A stretch of DNA of 51,021 nucleotides from Lachnospira sp. (GTDB lineage: Bacteria; Bacillota; Clostridia; Lachnospirales; Lachnospiraceae). Positions 8,712-16,416 of this stretch are shown here, piece by piece. The notes beneath the pieces were generated by a model that was not told where the DNA came from, searched no databases, and saw nothing but the letters and a program-made list of their open reading frames with translations. The translations under genes and the position numbers were made by a program. Positions within the stretch are counted from its first letter, which is position 1. Every line of letters starts with the position of its first letter. The stretch is from contig JAGATQ010000008.1 of the NCBI GenBank assembly GCA_017621205.1, forward strand, positions 1 to 51,021, read 5' to 3'.

Positions 8712-9917
8712 ATGATGGAAAAACAATGTATTATTACAAAGCTTGAAGGAAGGATGCTAGCATTTTATTATGAGGAGCACAAGCTGGTTACAATTGAGGC
8801 CATTAAGGAAGAGCAGCAGGAGGAACTAAAACTCGGTGGTATTTATACTGCCCGGGTGCAAAATATTATTCCGGGAATCCGGGCTGCTTTTTTGGATATT
8901 GCAGGACATTCCTGTTATTATTCTTTGGAAGATAATAAACATACGATTTTTTTAAATCCTAAAAAAAATCTGGTTGTTCATGTGGGAGACATGCTTCTTG
9001 TTCAGATTGATAAAGAGCCGGTGAAAATGAAGCAGGCAGCGGCAAGCTGCTATTTAAAGCTTAAGGGAGAGCATACCATTCTTACATGGCAAAAGCCGGG
9101 TATAGGAATATCGAAAAAAATTAACGGTGAAAAACGTAATCTTTTATTGGAATGGATGAAGGAGTGTACGAAAAACCGTTGTTCTTTAACAGAAGGAAGC
9201 TATGGATTTATTGTCCGTACCAATGCAGAAGTCTGCAGTAAGGATGATTTACTTATTGAGACGGAGCAGTTAAGGGAGCAGCTTAATCGTTTGATGAAAC
9301 AGGCAGAAACCAGTGTTTCGGGCAAATGTCTCTATTCTGGAGCATCGTTTTACAGGGAACTGTTAAATCGGGTTGGAGGGAAGAAAAACAGCAGAATTAT
9401 TACAGACATAAAAACAGTGTATGATGATTTAGAAAAGGAGCTTAATGAACGCCGTTTGCAGACCGCAGTGGAATGGTATGAAGCTGACTTTTCTTTAACA
9501 GCGAAATATGAGCTGAAAAAAGCACTTTCCATGGCACTTGAGAAGCGGGTCTGGTTAAAGAGTGGAGGCTTTTTAATTATGGAACCGACAGAAGCCTTAA
9601 CCGTAATTGATGTAAATTCCGGTAAAAATATTTCTAAGAGCAGGGACAGGGATACTCTTTTTTTACAGATTAATCTGGAAGCGGCAAAGGAAATTGCGAA
9701 ACAGATAAGGCTTAGAAATTATTCCGGTATCATTATCATAGATTTTATTGATATGGAGCAGAATGAACATCAGCAGGTATTGATGGAGAAGTTTGGACAG
9801 ATGTTAGCAATGGATTCTGTTAAAACAACACTTGTTGATATAACCAGACTCGGTCTGGTTGAGGTTACCAGACATAAGATAAAGAAACCATTTCATGAGC
9901 AATGGCAGGAGAGATAA
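8712..9917 (+). CDS. rng: Ribonuclease E/G family protein, short form
   Basis: An endoribonuclease of the RNase E/G type, acting in rRNA maturation or mRNA decay. An S1-like RNA-binding region (about 38-110) is followed by the RNase H-like catalytic domain. That domain has metal-binding aspartates at D300 (VIDVNSGKN) and D344 (IIIIDFIDME), which line up with D303 and D346 of E. coli RNase E. The protein stops at 401 residues just after VTRHKIKK. It therefore lacks the CPxCxG zinc link and the small domain that normally make the dimer interface. No lost frame encoding the zinc link was found in the 126 nt downstream. The gene follows the TIGR03960-TIGR03936 pair after 19 nt. Confidence 0.9.
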   Translation: MMEKQCIITKLEGRMLAFYYEEHKLVTIEAIKEEQQEELKLGGIYTARVQNIIPGIRAAFLDIAGHSCYYSLEDNKHTIFLNPKKNLVVHVGDMLLVQIDKEPVKMKQAAASCYLKLKGEHTILTWQKPGIGISKKINGEKRNLLLEWMKECTKNRCSLTEGSYGFIVRTNAEVCSKDDLLIETEQLREQLNRLMKQAETSVSGKCLYSGASFYRELLNRVGGKKNSRIITDIKTVYDDLEKELNERRLQTAVEWYEADFSLTAKYELKKALSMALEKRVWLKSGGFLIMEPTEALTVIDVNSGKNISKSRDRDTLFLQINLEAAKEIAKQIRLRNYSGIIIIDFIDMEQNEHQQVLMEKFGQMLAMDSVKTTLVDITRLGLVEVTRHKIKKPFHEQWQER

Positions 9918-9923
9918 TATTCA

Positions 9924-9952
9924 TTGCAAAATAATACATTATGTAGTAAAAT
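9924..9952 (+). promoter_or_regulatory. Predicted sigma-A promoter of the DHH gene
   Basis: TTGCAA (9924-9929), 17 nt, TAAAAT (9947-9952). A leader of about 85 nt follows, with a weak hairpin (ATGGTG about 9981 with CGCCAT about 10008). The position immediately after the RNase G stop suggests a new transcription unit. Confidence 0.55.
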
Positions 9953-10043
9953 ATTCCTATATCATACCATAGGTCGGTTTTAATGGTGGCAAACAGGTAA
10001 TCAATTCGCCATGGGAATGGCTTACATATAAGGAGGTAAATGA

Positions 10044-10979
10044 ATGAGCGAGAAGTGTAGATTAATTACCAGAAGTGATTTTGATGGATTAGTGTGTGCT
10101 ATGATATTAAAGGAGCTTGACCTGATTGAAGAGATTAAGTTTGTGCATCCCAAGGATATGCAGGATGGTTTAATTGAAGTGACAGATAATGATATCACTA
10201 CTAATCTTCCCTATGTGGCAGGTGTAAAGCTGGCATTTGACCATCATTCCAGTGAGGTTACAAGAGCAGGGGGACCAAAACCAAACCATATTATTGAGGC
10301 AGATGCACCGAGTGCAGCACGTGTAGTATATAATTATTATGGCGGTAAGGGAAAGCTGCCGCGTATTACAGATGAAATTATGGAAGCAGTTGATAAAGCA
10401 GATTCTGCACAGTTTACTATGGAGGATATCCTGCATCCGAAAGATTGGGTACTGTTAAGTTACCTGATGGATGCCAGAACCGGACTCGGACGTTTCCGCA
10501 ATTTCCGTATTTCAAACTATGAGCTGATGATGCAGTTAATTGATTACTGCTTAGAGCATCCGATTAATGATATTTTAAAGCTCCCGGATGTCAAGGAACG
10601 TGTAGAGCTTTATTTTGAGCAGCAGGAGCTGTTTAAAGCACAGATTGAACGGGTTCATGAGATTCATGGGGATGTCGTGGTATTACCATTAAAGGACGAA
10701 GAGATTATTTATACCGGCAACCGTTTCTTAGTGTATGCGATGTACCCAGAGACAAAGGTTTCCATTCATGTTATGTGGGGTCTTAAAAAGCAGAATACCG
10801 CAGTAACGATTGGCAAGTCGATTGTTAACCGCAGCTCTGATTTTGACATCGGAGAGCTTTGCCTAAAGTATGGCGGTGGTGGACACAAGAATGCTGGAAC
10901 CTGTCAGTTAGACAATGATAAGGTGGATGAGCTGCTGCCTAAGATTATTGCCGAGATTAATGGGGAAACGATTGACTAA
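10044..10979 (+). CDS. DHH family phosphoesterase
   Basis: A predicted cytoplasmic metal-dependent phosphoesterase of 311 residues. Visible motifs are the N-terminal D12/D14 in RSDFDGLVCA, the DHH triad at 66-68 (AFDHHSSE), and a C-terminal DHHA1-like domain with GGGGHKNAGTC. Family members act on cyclic dinucleotides, nano-RNA or polyphosphate; the sequence does not decide which. The start is well set by AAGGAGGT 6 nt upstream. It has its own promoter and ends at an intrinsic terminator 18 nt downstream of the stop. Confidence 0.9.
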   Translation: MSEKCRLITRSDFDGLVCAMILKELDLIEEIKFVHPKDMQDGLIEVTDNDITTNLPYVAGVKLAFDHHSSEVTRAGGPKPNHIIEADAPSAARVVYNYYGGKGKLPRITDEIMEAVDKADSAQFTMEDILHPKDWVLLSYLMDARTGLGRFRNFRISNYELMMQLIDYCLEHPINDILKLPDVKERVELYFEQQELFKAQIERVHEIHGDVVVLPLKDEEIIYTGNRFLVYAMYPETKVSIHVMWGLKKQNTAVTIGKSIVNRSSDFDIGELCLKYGGGGHKNAGTCQLDNDKVDELLPKIIAEINGETID

Positions 10980-10996
10980 CAAAGAGTTCTATTTTT

Positions 10997-11033
10997 CCTC
11001 CCTTTACGATACATTGTAAGGGGAGGTTTTTTT
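10997..11033 (+). terminator. Intrinsic terminator containing the next gene's RBS
   Basis: An 11-bp stem pairs CCTCCCTTTAC (10997-11007) with GTAAGGGGAGG (11016-11026), including one G-T wobble, across an 8-nt loop. Seven T residues follow. The right arm GGGGAGG is also the ribosome binding site of the M23 peptidase gene, whose ATG follows the T tract directly. Confidence 0.85.
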
Positions 11034-11792
11034 ATGAATAAAAAATGGATTTATTGGAGTGGCATCACTCTTATTTTTATGCTGCTTACCATTGGTATTG
11101 TTCTGCTTGGCAATTACCTATGGCAACAGAGCATGCAAAATAGCATTGTCCGGTATGAGGAAAGATTACTAAAGCTTCGTACAGAGCCAACAATTTATGG
11201 TAAAAAATATAATATGAAATTTGTCAGGACAATCCGGGAGGAGCTAAAACTGCTTCCTTATCCGAAAGGCTTTGCTTCAAGTATTTCCTTTTCAGATACC
11301 TTTGGTGCTTCGCGTTCAAAAAATGCAGATTTTAGCAAGACGGCAACCCGTATTCACGAAGGCTGTGATTTAATGTATGAACCTAACCGCTCTGGTGAGG
11401 TGCCAATTCTATCCATGACAGACGGAATTGTGGAACAAAAGGGATGGCTGACTCTTGGAGGATACCGCATAGGAGTCCGTTCAAAGGGGGGGATATATTA
11501 CTATTATGCCCATTTATCGACCTATGCGAATCTGGAGATAGGCGACAGTGTGAAAGCGGGACAGCTCCTTGGTTTTATGGGAGATACCGGATATGGCGAA
11601 GAAGGAACAACAGGACAATTTCCTGTTCATTTACATGTAGGATGTTATGTAAACAAAATAGAAGGAAGAAGATGGAACTATCCAGCTAGACGAAATAGCT
11701 TTACGATTTTTATGTTGAAGGATAATACTATTTTTTCACCACAGGAAGAAATCAGTGTGAACCCATATCCTTTTTTATTGGATTTGAAATAA
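11034..11792 (+). CDS. M23 family peptidase, membrane anchored
   Basis: A probable peptidoglycan endopeptidase (LytM type) of 252 residues. One N-terminal membrane helix (about 6-29) should place the catalytic domain outside the cell. The LytM zinc site is intact: H108xxxD112 (RIHEGCDL), H160 (YAHLST) and HLH at 199-201 (VHLHVG). The region between the helix and the catalytic domain (about 30-100) is short, and no SH3 or LysM domain is seen. SpoIIQ-like sporulation peptidases have a similar layout, but nothing here proves that role. Its RBS is part of the preceding terminator stem. Confidence 0.88.
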   Translation: MNKKWIYWSGITLIFMLLTIGIVLLGNYLWQQSMQNSIVRYEERLLKLRTEPTIYGKKYNMKFVRTIREELKLLPYPKGFASSISFSDTFGASRSKNADFSKTATRIHEGCDLMYEPNRSGEVPILSMTDGIVEQKGWLTLGGYRIGVRSKGGIYYYYAHLSTYANLEIGDSVKAGQLLGFMGDTGYGEEGTTGQFPVHLHVGCYVNKIEGRRWNYPARRNSFTIFMLKDNTIFSPQEEISVNPYPFLLDLK

Positions 11793-11812
11793 TTAGATGA
11801 ATGTGATATAAT
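11784..11812 (+). promoter_or_regulatory. Strong predicted sigma-A promoter of the alarmone synthetase gene
   Basis: TTGAAA (11784-11789), 17 nt, TATAAT (11807-11812). The -35 box overlaps the last codons of the M23 gene. A leader of about 120 nt follows, with no convincing stable structure that I can see. Confidence 0.65.
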
Positions 11813-11938
11813 GACTATGGGTATTTTTATTTTAAACAAAGAGGGTAGAATACTGTTATCATCATTAAGGATTAATATTATTCATTGTTTAAAACTATTT
11901 GGAGTATAGGACAATAATTTTGAAAAGAGGTATGTGTT

Positions 11939-12748
11939 ATGGAGATACAAATGTGGCGGGAGATTCTGGACCCGTATTATTTGGCTGTAGATGAGCTTAC
12001 AGTAAAGTTTAATCATATTATTAGGGAGCATCGTAATTTTGACCGCTATTCACCGATTGAACAGGTGATTGGCAGAGTGAAGAGTATTACCAGTATATTA
12101 GAGAAGGTGCAAAAAAAGAATATCGCTATGGAGGAGTTAGAGGAGCGGATTGATGATATTGCAGGAATCCGTATTATCTGTCAATTTGTAGAGGATATTG
12201 ATAAGGTAGTCAGTATCATTAGAAACCGTAAGGATATGCGGATTAAGAGTGAGAAGGACTACATAACCAATATGAAGCCAAGTGGTTACCGGAGCTATCA
12301 TATTATTATTTATTATGAGGTTAATACGATTAATGGTCCAAAGGAATTAAAGGCGGAGCTTCAGATCCGTACGCTGGCGATGAATTTCTGGGCAACCATT
12401 GAGCATTCTCTGCAATATAAGTACAAGGGCAATATGCCATCACATATCAGGGGCAGGCTTTCCAATGCCTCGGAGGCGATTATCGTCTTAGATGAAGAGA
12501 TGAGTTCGGTGCGGGATGAGATTATGGATGCACAGAATTCTTTCCAGATTAAGGATAACATTGTTTCGGATATTTTAAACAACATCCAGAATCTTTATAA
12601 GGTTGCCAATAAACGGGAGGTTATGAAGATACAGGATGAATTTTACCGTATCTACAGCAAGGAGGACTTAGAGGCACTTGCACACTTTAGCAAGCAGCTC
12701 GACATTATTTCACAGGGTTATCGTGCACAGAGCATGATATATACTTGA
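11939..12748 (+). CDS. Small alarmone synthetase (RelA/SpoT domain GTP pyrophosphokinase)
   Basis: Synthesises (p)ppGpp from GTP or GDP and ATP; a single-domain synthetase of RelQ/YjbM type. Family motifs include DDIAGIRI (about 72-79), KPSGYRSYH (113-121) and ELQIRTLAMNFWATIEHSL (140-158). There is no HD hydrolase domain and no TGS/ACT region, so it is not a long RelA/SpoT. At 269 residues it is longer than the usual 210 or so; the extra length is a C-terminal helical extension. AAGAGG lies 8 nt before the ATG. The gene stands alone, with a strong promoter upstream. Confidence 0.93.
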   Translation: MEIQMWREILDPYYLAVDELTVKFNHIIREHRNFDRYSPIEQVIGRVKSITSILEKVQKKNIAMEELEERIDDIAGIRIICQFVEDIDKVVSIIRNRKDMRIKSEKDYITNMKPSGYRSYHIIIYYEVNTINGPKELKAELQIRTLAMNFWATIEHSLQYKYKGNMPSHIRGRLSNASEAIIVLDEEMSSVRDEIMDAQNSFQIKDNIVSDILNNIQNLYKVANKREVMKIQDEFYRIYSKEDLEALAHFSKQLDIISQGYRAQSMIYT

Positions 12749-12763
12749 TAGATGACTGTATTA

Positions 12764-12797
12764 TTGGGGGACAAAATCCCTTTTTCCCCAACATCAT
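12764..12797 (+). repeat. Dispersed palindromic repeat, copy 1
   Basis: TTGGGGG (12764-12770) pairs with CCCCAA (12786-12791); the copy ends in the shared CAACATCAT. It lies 16 nt after the alarmone synthetase stop, oriented with that gene. The same element is at 24624-24658 and 36549-36583. There is no T tract, so it is not an ordinary terminator. Confidence 0.6.
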
Positions 12798-12833
12798 TTT
12801 TATAGAATCATAACTGAGAAACCAGTAAAAGTT

Positions 12834-12875
12834 AATTCAGACTTCACGCATAATAGCAGGTGTGAGGTCTGAATT
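12834..12875 (+). promoter_or_regulatory. Stable hairpin in the rsmF leader
   Basis: A 16-bp stem (two G-T wobbles) pairs AATTCAGACTTCACGC with GTGTGAGGTCTGAATT around the loop ATAATAGCAG. It ends about 6 nt before the AGGAG of rsmF and has no T tract. It may affect translation or mRNA stability; the role is inference. Confidence 0.5.
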
Positions 12876-12892
12876 ATTGTATAGGAGAACGT

Positions 12893-14317
12893 ATGAAATT
12901 ACCACAATTATTTGAACAGCGAATGCGGGAACAGCTTAAGGAGGACGCAGAGGAGTATTTTTCCTGCTATGATAAGCCAAAGTTTCAGGGACTCCGGGTG
13001 AATACCAAGAAACTATCCGTAGAAGAATTTCTAAAGCTTTCCCCCTTCCCCTTACGTCCTGTGCCTTGGACAACCAATGGCTTTTATTATGATAGCACCT
13101 ATCAGCCTGCGAAGCATCCTTATTATTATGCAGGACTTTATTATCTGCAGGAACCCTCTGCCATGAGTCCTGCGGCGATGCTGCCTATTGAAGCTGGTGA
13201 CAGGGTTTTGGATATGTGTGCAGCACCGGGAGGAAAGACGACGGAGCTTGGTGCCAAGCTTAACGGTACTGGAATTTTGTATGCCAATGATGTAAGCCAA
13301 TCAAGAGCCAGAGCATTACTGAAGAATATCGAACTGTTTGGCATTACTAATTCCGTGGTGTTAAGTGAACCGCCGGAAAAGCTTCTTAATAAATGTAAGT
13401 GCTATTTTGATAAGATATTAATTGATGCTCCCTGTTCCGGGGAGGGAATGTTTCGCAAGGAGCCTTCTATTATGCATAACTGGGAACAGGTCGGAACAGC
13501 TTATTATGCCGAGATTCAAAGAAGGATTACGGTAGTTGGGGCAAAGCTTTTAAAGCCGGGAGGAATGATGTTATATTCCACCTGTACCTTTTCACCGGAG
13601 GAAGATGAAGAAGCAATTGTACAACTTATCAAGCAGTGTCCTTATATGCAGCTTGTGAAGCTTCCGATGTATGATGGATTTGATACCGGACATCCCGAAT
13701 GGGCATCTGAACCGGTTCCCAACCTCACATACTGCCGTCGGCTATGGCCACATCGGATAGAGGGAGAGGGACATTTTCTCGCTTTGCTTCGCAAACGAAG
13801 TGAGGAGGAGATGCAGGATTACCTCAATACCTGCAAGGAGCAGGGCTTACCAACAGAGTGGCTTCATGACCTTGTACCCAATTATGCAGCTTATCCTTAT
13901 AAGGGGACAAAGCTTACCAGAGAGGCAGAGGAATTCTTCAAACAGGCGGGAGTAGAGCTTAATACCTCTATTTTAGAGGAGCATGAAGGTCGTCTTTACT
14001 ATCCTCCAAGGGATATGGCAGATGTACGCGGACTTCGCATCTTACGTTCTGGTGTGTTTTTGGGAGAAAATAAAAAGAAACGGTTTGAACCAAGTCAGCC
14101 ATTTTCTGTAACCTTGACAAAGGATACCTGTGGTTATGCAATATCACTGCCTGCCAATGATGAACGTATTGTACGTTTTTTAAAGGGGGAGACGATACCT
14201 CTTGAGGGACCGGACGGATATGTTCTTGTCTGTGTGGATGGTTTTGGACTAGGCTGGGGCAAGCTAAACCGGGGAATTTGCAAAAATAAATACAATGCAG
14301 GATGGCGTATGAGTTAG
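12893..14317 (+). CDS. rsmF: 16S rRNA m5C methyltransferase, RsmF/YebU type
   Basis: An S-adenosylmethionine-dependent cytosine-C5 RNA methyltransferase of 474 residues. The N-terminal RNA-recognition region is followed by the SAM motif MCAAPGGKTTELG, then DAPCSGEGMFRKE with a motif IV cysteine, and STCTFSPEEDEE with the second catalytic cysteine. A C-terminal PUA-like region (about 380-465) matches the RsmF layout rather than short RsmB. Start: AGGAG 6 nt upstream of the ATG. It is flanked upstream by a repeat and a hairpin, and downstream by spoIVA with its own promoter-like element. Confidence 0.9.
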   Translation: MKLPQLFEQRMREQLKEDAEEYFSCYDKPKFQGLRVNTKKLSVEEFLKLSPFPLRPVPWTTNGFYYDSTYQPAKHPYYYAGLYYLQEPSAMSPAAMLPIEAGDRVLDMCAAPGGKTTELGAKLNGTGILYANDVSQSRARALLKNIELFGITNSVVLSEPPEKLLNKCKCYFDKILIDAPCSGEGMFRKEPSIMHNWEQVGTAYYAEIQRRITVVGAKLLKPGGMMLYSTCTFSPEEDEEAIVQLIKQCPYMQLVKLPMYDGFDTGHPEWASEPVPNLTYCRRLWPHRIEGEGHFLALLRKRSEEEMQDYLNTCKEQGLPTEWLHDLVPNYAAYPYKGTKLTREAEEFFKQAGVELNTSILEEHEGRLYYPPRDMADVRGLRILRSGVFLGENKKKRFEPSQPFSVTLTKDTCGYAISLPANDERIVRFLKGETIPLEGPDGYVLVCVDGFGLGWGKLNRGICKNKYNAGWRMS

Positions 14318-14343
14318 CTTTTGATTAATTTATAACTTTTTTT

Positions 14344-14371
14344 CATAAATAATCCCTTCTTGTCATACTAT
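14344..14371 (+). promoter_or_regulatory. Possible sigma-E promoter of spoIVA
   Basis: CATAAAT (14344-14350), 13 nt, CATACTAT (14364-14371) resembles the mother-cell sigma-E consensus (-10 CATACA.T). spoIVA is transcribed by sigma-E in Bacillus subtilis, so the match is expected; it has not been tested here. Confidence 0.4.
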
Positions 14372-14433
14372 GAAACAGATAGCCTATTCAGTAGGAGAAG
14401 GGCTTGAGGTCAGGGTGACAAGGAGGATTTTTT

Positions 14434-15906
14434 ATGGACAATTTTAATGTTTACAAGGATATTAAGGCACGGACAAACGGAGAAATCTATATTGGTGTGG
14501 TAGGACCTGTCCGTACTGGTAAGTCCACATTTATCAAACGGTTTATGGATCTTTTGGTGCTTCCGAACATTGCGGATGCCAAAGCCAAGGAACAGGCAAG
14601 GGATGAACTTCCCCAAAGCTCTGCGGGCAGAACAATTATGACGACAGAACCTAAATTTATCCCAAAGGAAGCAGTAGAGATTACCTTATCCGATGATATC
14701 TCTATGAAGGTACGCATGATTGACTGTGTCGGTTATATGGTGAATGGGGCAACAGGGCATCTGGAGGAGGATAAGGAACGTCTCGTACATACACCATGGT
14801 TTGACTATGAAATCCCCTTTACAAAGGCGGCAGAAATTGGAACACAGAAGGTGATTGCGGACCATTCTACTATCGGCGTGGTACTGACAACGGATGGAAG
14901 CTTTGGGGAATTGCCAAGAAATGCTTATCTTGAGCCAGAGCAGCGGACAATTAGCGAGTTAAAGCAGCTTAATAAGCCATTTATTGTCCTGTTAAATACG
15001 ACTGCACCAAAGAGCCCGGAAGCATTGAAGCTGGCGTCAGATATGGAGAAGCAATATCAGGTCTCCGTCGTTCCAATCAATGCAGAACAGCTTCATAAGG
15101 AGGATGTGAAGCATATACTAGAAGCGGTAGTTTTAGAATTCCCGATTGACACCATTGATTTTTCCATGCCAAAATGGGTAGAAATCCTTGACCGCAATCA
15201 CTGGCTTAAGGAAAATGTGATTGCTGCCGGCAAGGAAATTCTTCAGAATGTGAATGTAATGAAGGATTTATATGCTCTGAGTTTTCCCAACAAGGAAGCC
15301 ATTGAACAGATTCGTATTGATAGCATTGATATGGCAAATGGCATTGTGCGTCTTCTTATGACCTTTAACGATAAGTATTATTATGAGATGATTAGCCAGA
15401 TGATTGATACCCCGATTACCAATGAGTATCATTTTATGCAGGTGTTAAAGGAAATGGCAGAAAAACGTAAGGAATGTGAGCAGGTGGCATCGGCGATGCA
15501 GATGGTGAACCAAAAGGGATATGGTGTCGTAACACCGGAGCAGGATAGCATCACCGTTGCAACACCGGAACTAATTAAGCATGGCAGTAAGTATGGTATT
15601 AAAATTAAAGCGGAAGCACCTTCTATTCATATGATTAAGGCAAATATCACAACGGAGATTGCCCCTGTGATTGGTACGGAACAACAGGCACAGGAGCTGA
15701 TTGATGATATGAAGGCAGACTGTGCCGTTGACCCACAGAAAATCTGGGAGGTTAATATCTTTGGCAAGACCATTAAACAGCTGGTGGAAGAGGGCTTGAT
15801 TAGTAAGGCTTCTAAGATGAATGAGGATAGCCAGCTTAAGCTCCAGGATACGATGGAGAAGATTATTAATGATAGTAATGGCGGGATGGTTTGTATTATT
15901 ATATAA
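14434..15906 (+). CDS. spoIVA: Stage IV sporulation protein A
   Basis: SpoIVA is the ATPase that polymerises on the forespore surface as the basement layer of the spore coat. At 490 residues it matches the usual length of about 492. It carries Walker A GPVRTGKS (24-31), a central middle domain, and a C terminus ending in the hydrophobic GGMVCIII that interacts with SpoVM in Bacillus. The start follows AAGGAGG. The gene shows that the organism forms, or recently formed, endospores. Confidence 0.98.
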   Translation: MDNFNVYKDIKARTNGEIYIGVVGPVRTGKSTFIKRFMDLLVLPNIADAKAKEQARDELPQSSAGRTIMTTEPKFIPKEAVEITLSDDISMKVRMIDCVGYMVNGATGHLEEDKERLVHTPWFDYEIPFTKAAEIGTQKVIADHSTIGVVLTTDGSFGELPRNAYLEPEQRTISELKQLNKPFIVLLNTTAPKSPEALKLASDMEKQYQVSVVPINAEQLHKEDVKHILEAVVLEFPIDTIDFSMPKWVEILDRNHWLKENVIAAGKEILQNVNVMKDLYALSFPNKEAIEQIRIDSIDMANGIVRLLMTFNDKYYYEMISQMIDTPITNEYHFMQVLKEMAEKRKECEQVASAMQMVNQKGYGVVTPEQDSITVATPELIKHGSKYGIKIKAEAPSIHMIKANITTEIAPVIGTEQQAQELIDDMKADCAVDPQKIWEVNIFGKTIKQLVEEGLISKASKMNEDSQLKLQDTMEKIINDSNGGMVCIII

Positions 15907-15949
15907 TGTATAATTTACGCTTGTACAAAGAATAGGGGTATGGTAAAAT

Positions 15950-16108
15950 ATGGTTGAGAAATTCAAGAACTTATTGGTGTACCACCCGGCACTGCGCCAA
16001 CAGTACCGGGCAAGGATGGTAGGAATAGTACCACACAATACAGATGAATCTGCGATACACATTGTTATTATAATGGAATTGTTTTTGCTTTACAAGCAAT
16101 ATTCTTAA
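15950..16108 (+). CDS. Possible small protein, 52 residues, unknown
   Basis: An ATG with AGGGG 11 nt upstream opens a 52-codon frame 43 nt after spoIVA. The N terminus is basic (MVEKFKNLLVYHPALRQQYR) and the C terminus hydrophobic (HIVIIMELFLLYKQYS). A 9-bp imperfect hairpin (CCCGG.ACTG with CAGT.CCGGG) lies inside it at about 15987-16016. Another frame of the same DNA reads as a Pro/Gly-rich peptide, so the coding frame is uncertain. It could be a small sporulation protein or chance. Confidence 0.25.
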   Translation: MVEKFKNLLVYHPALRQQYRARMVGIVPHNTDESAIHIVIIMELFLLYKQYS

Positions 16109-16124
16109 TGTGAAAGCAGGTTTA

Positions 16125-16152
16125 TTGTATACCTTATGATATATTTTAATAT
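16125..16152 (+). promoter_or_regulatory. Predicted promoter of the candidate RNA
   Basis: TTGTAT (16125-16130), 16 nt, TAATAT (16147-16152). The expected start point, 6-7 nt further on, falls at G16158, the first base of hairpin I. Confidence 0.45.
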
Positions 16153-16157
16153 ATAAC

Positions 16158-16346
16158 GGGGTGTAGGTGTGGACGCATACTTACACCTCGTTCTTGATTT
16201 CTCATGAGATTTTCTGGTGATGGATGTTACTGGACTGACTTTCATTGATTTTAAGTGGAAGTTTGTCATAATGTCTGTCACCGGATAATCAAATGAGAAA
16301 TCGGAGTTTTTAAAACTACGGTTTATTTGGGGTGCCGTAGTTTTTT
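16158..16346 (+). ncRNA. Candidate structured RNA, unknown class
   Basis: Three consecutive hairpins. Hairpin I (16158-16189) pairs 14 of 14 positions, GGGGTGTAGGTGTG with CATACTTACACCTC, around a GACG loop. Hairpin II (16196-16302) is a 107-nt rod closed by GATTTCTCAT/ATGAGAAATC. It continues through TCTGGTGA/TCACCGGA and an inner helix GACTGACTTTCATT/AAGTGGAAGTTTGTC, with few mismatches. Hairpin III (16312-16344) is an intrinsic terminator. Non-Watson-Crick pairs are nearly all G-T on the plus strand, as expected if the plus strand is a folded RNA. I do not recognise the class. It could be a free small RNA or an attenuating leader of the NYN gene. Confidence 0.55.
16312..16346 (+). terminator. 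Intrinsic terminator upstream of the NYN gene
   Basis: A perfect 10-bp stem pairs AAAACTACGG (16312-16321) with CCGTAGTTTT (16335-16344), with a 13-nt loop and six T residues (16341-16346). It ends 70 nt before the NYN start codon. Confidence 0.85.
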
Positions 16347-16416
16347 CTTTTGCTTTGGTTGATAAAACAGGATGTTTAGTTTGTGGGTTGGTATTGATGA
16401 AGATAGGAGTGATTTT

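Larger units (their letters stand above)
15907..16416. other. 510-nt intergenic stretch between spoIVA and the NYN gene
   Basis: No long coding region. It holds a possible 52-codon ORF (15950-16108), a predicted promoter (16125-16152), a candidate structured RNA (16158-16346) with an intrinsic terminator, and about 70 nt of leader before the NYN start. It is more AT-rich than the flanking housekeeping genes. Confidence 0.7.

Noticed and set aside
9918..10043. Frameshift hiding the RNase G zinc-link domain
   Set aside because: No CPxCxG coding sequence appears in any forward frame of the 126 nt downstream; a promoter is there instead.
15963..16049. Pro/Gly-rich peptide in an alternative frame (GVPPGTAPTVPG-like)
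   Set aside because: No start codon with RBS, and it overlaps the better-supported 52-codon frame. The pattern may come from the hairpin's GC-rich arms.
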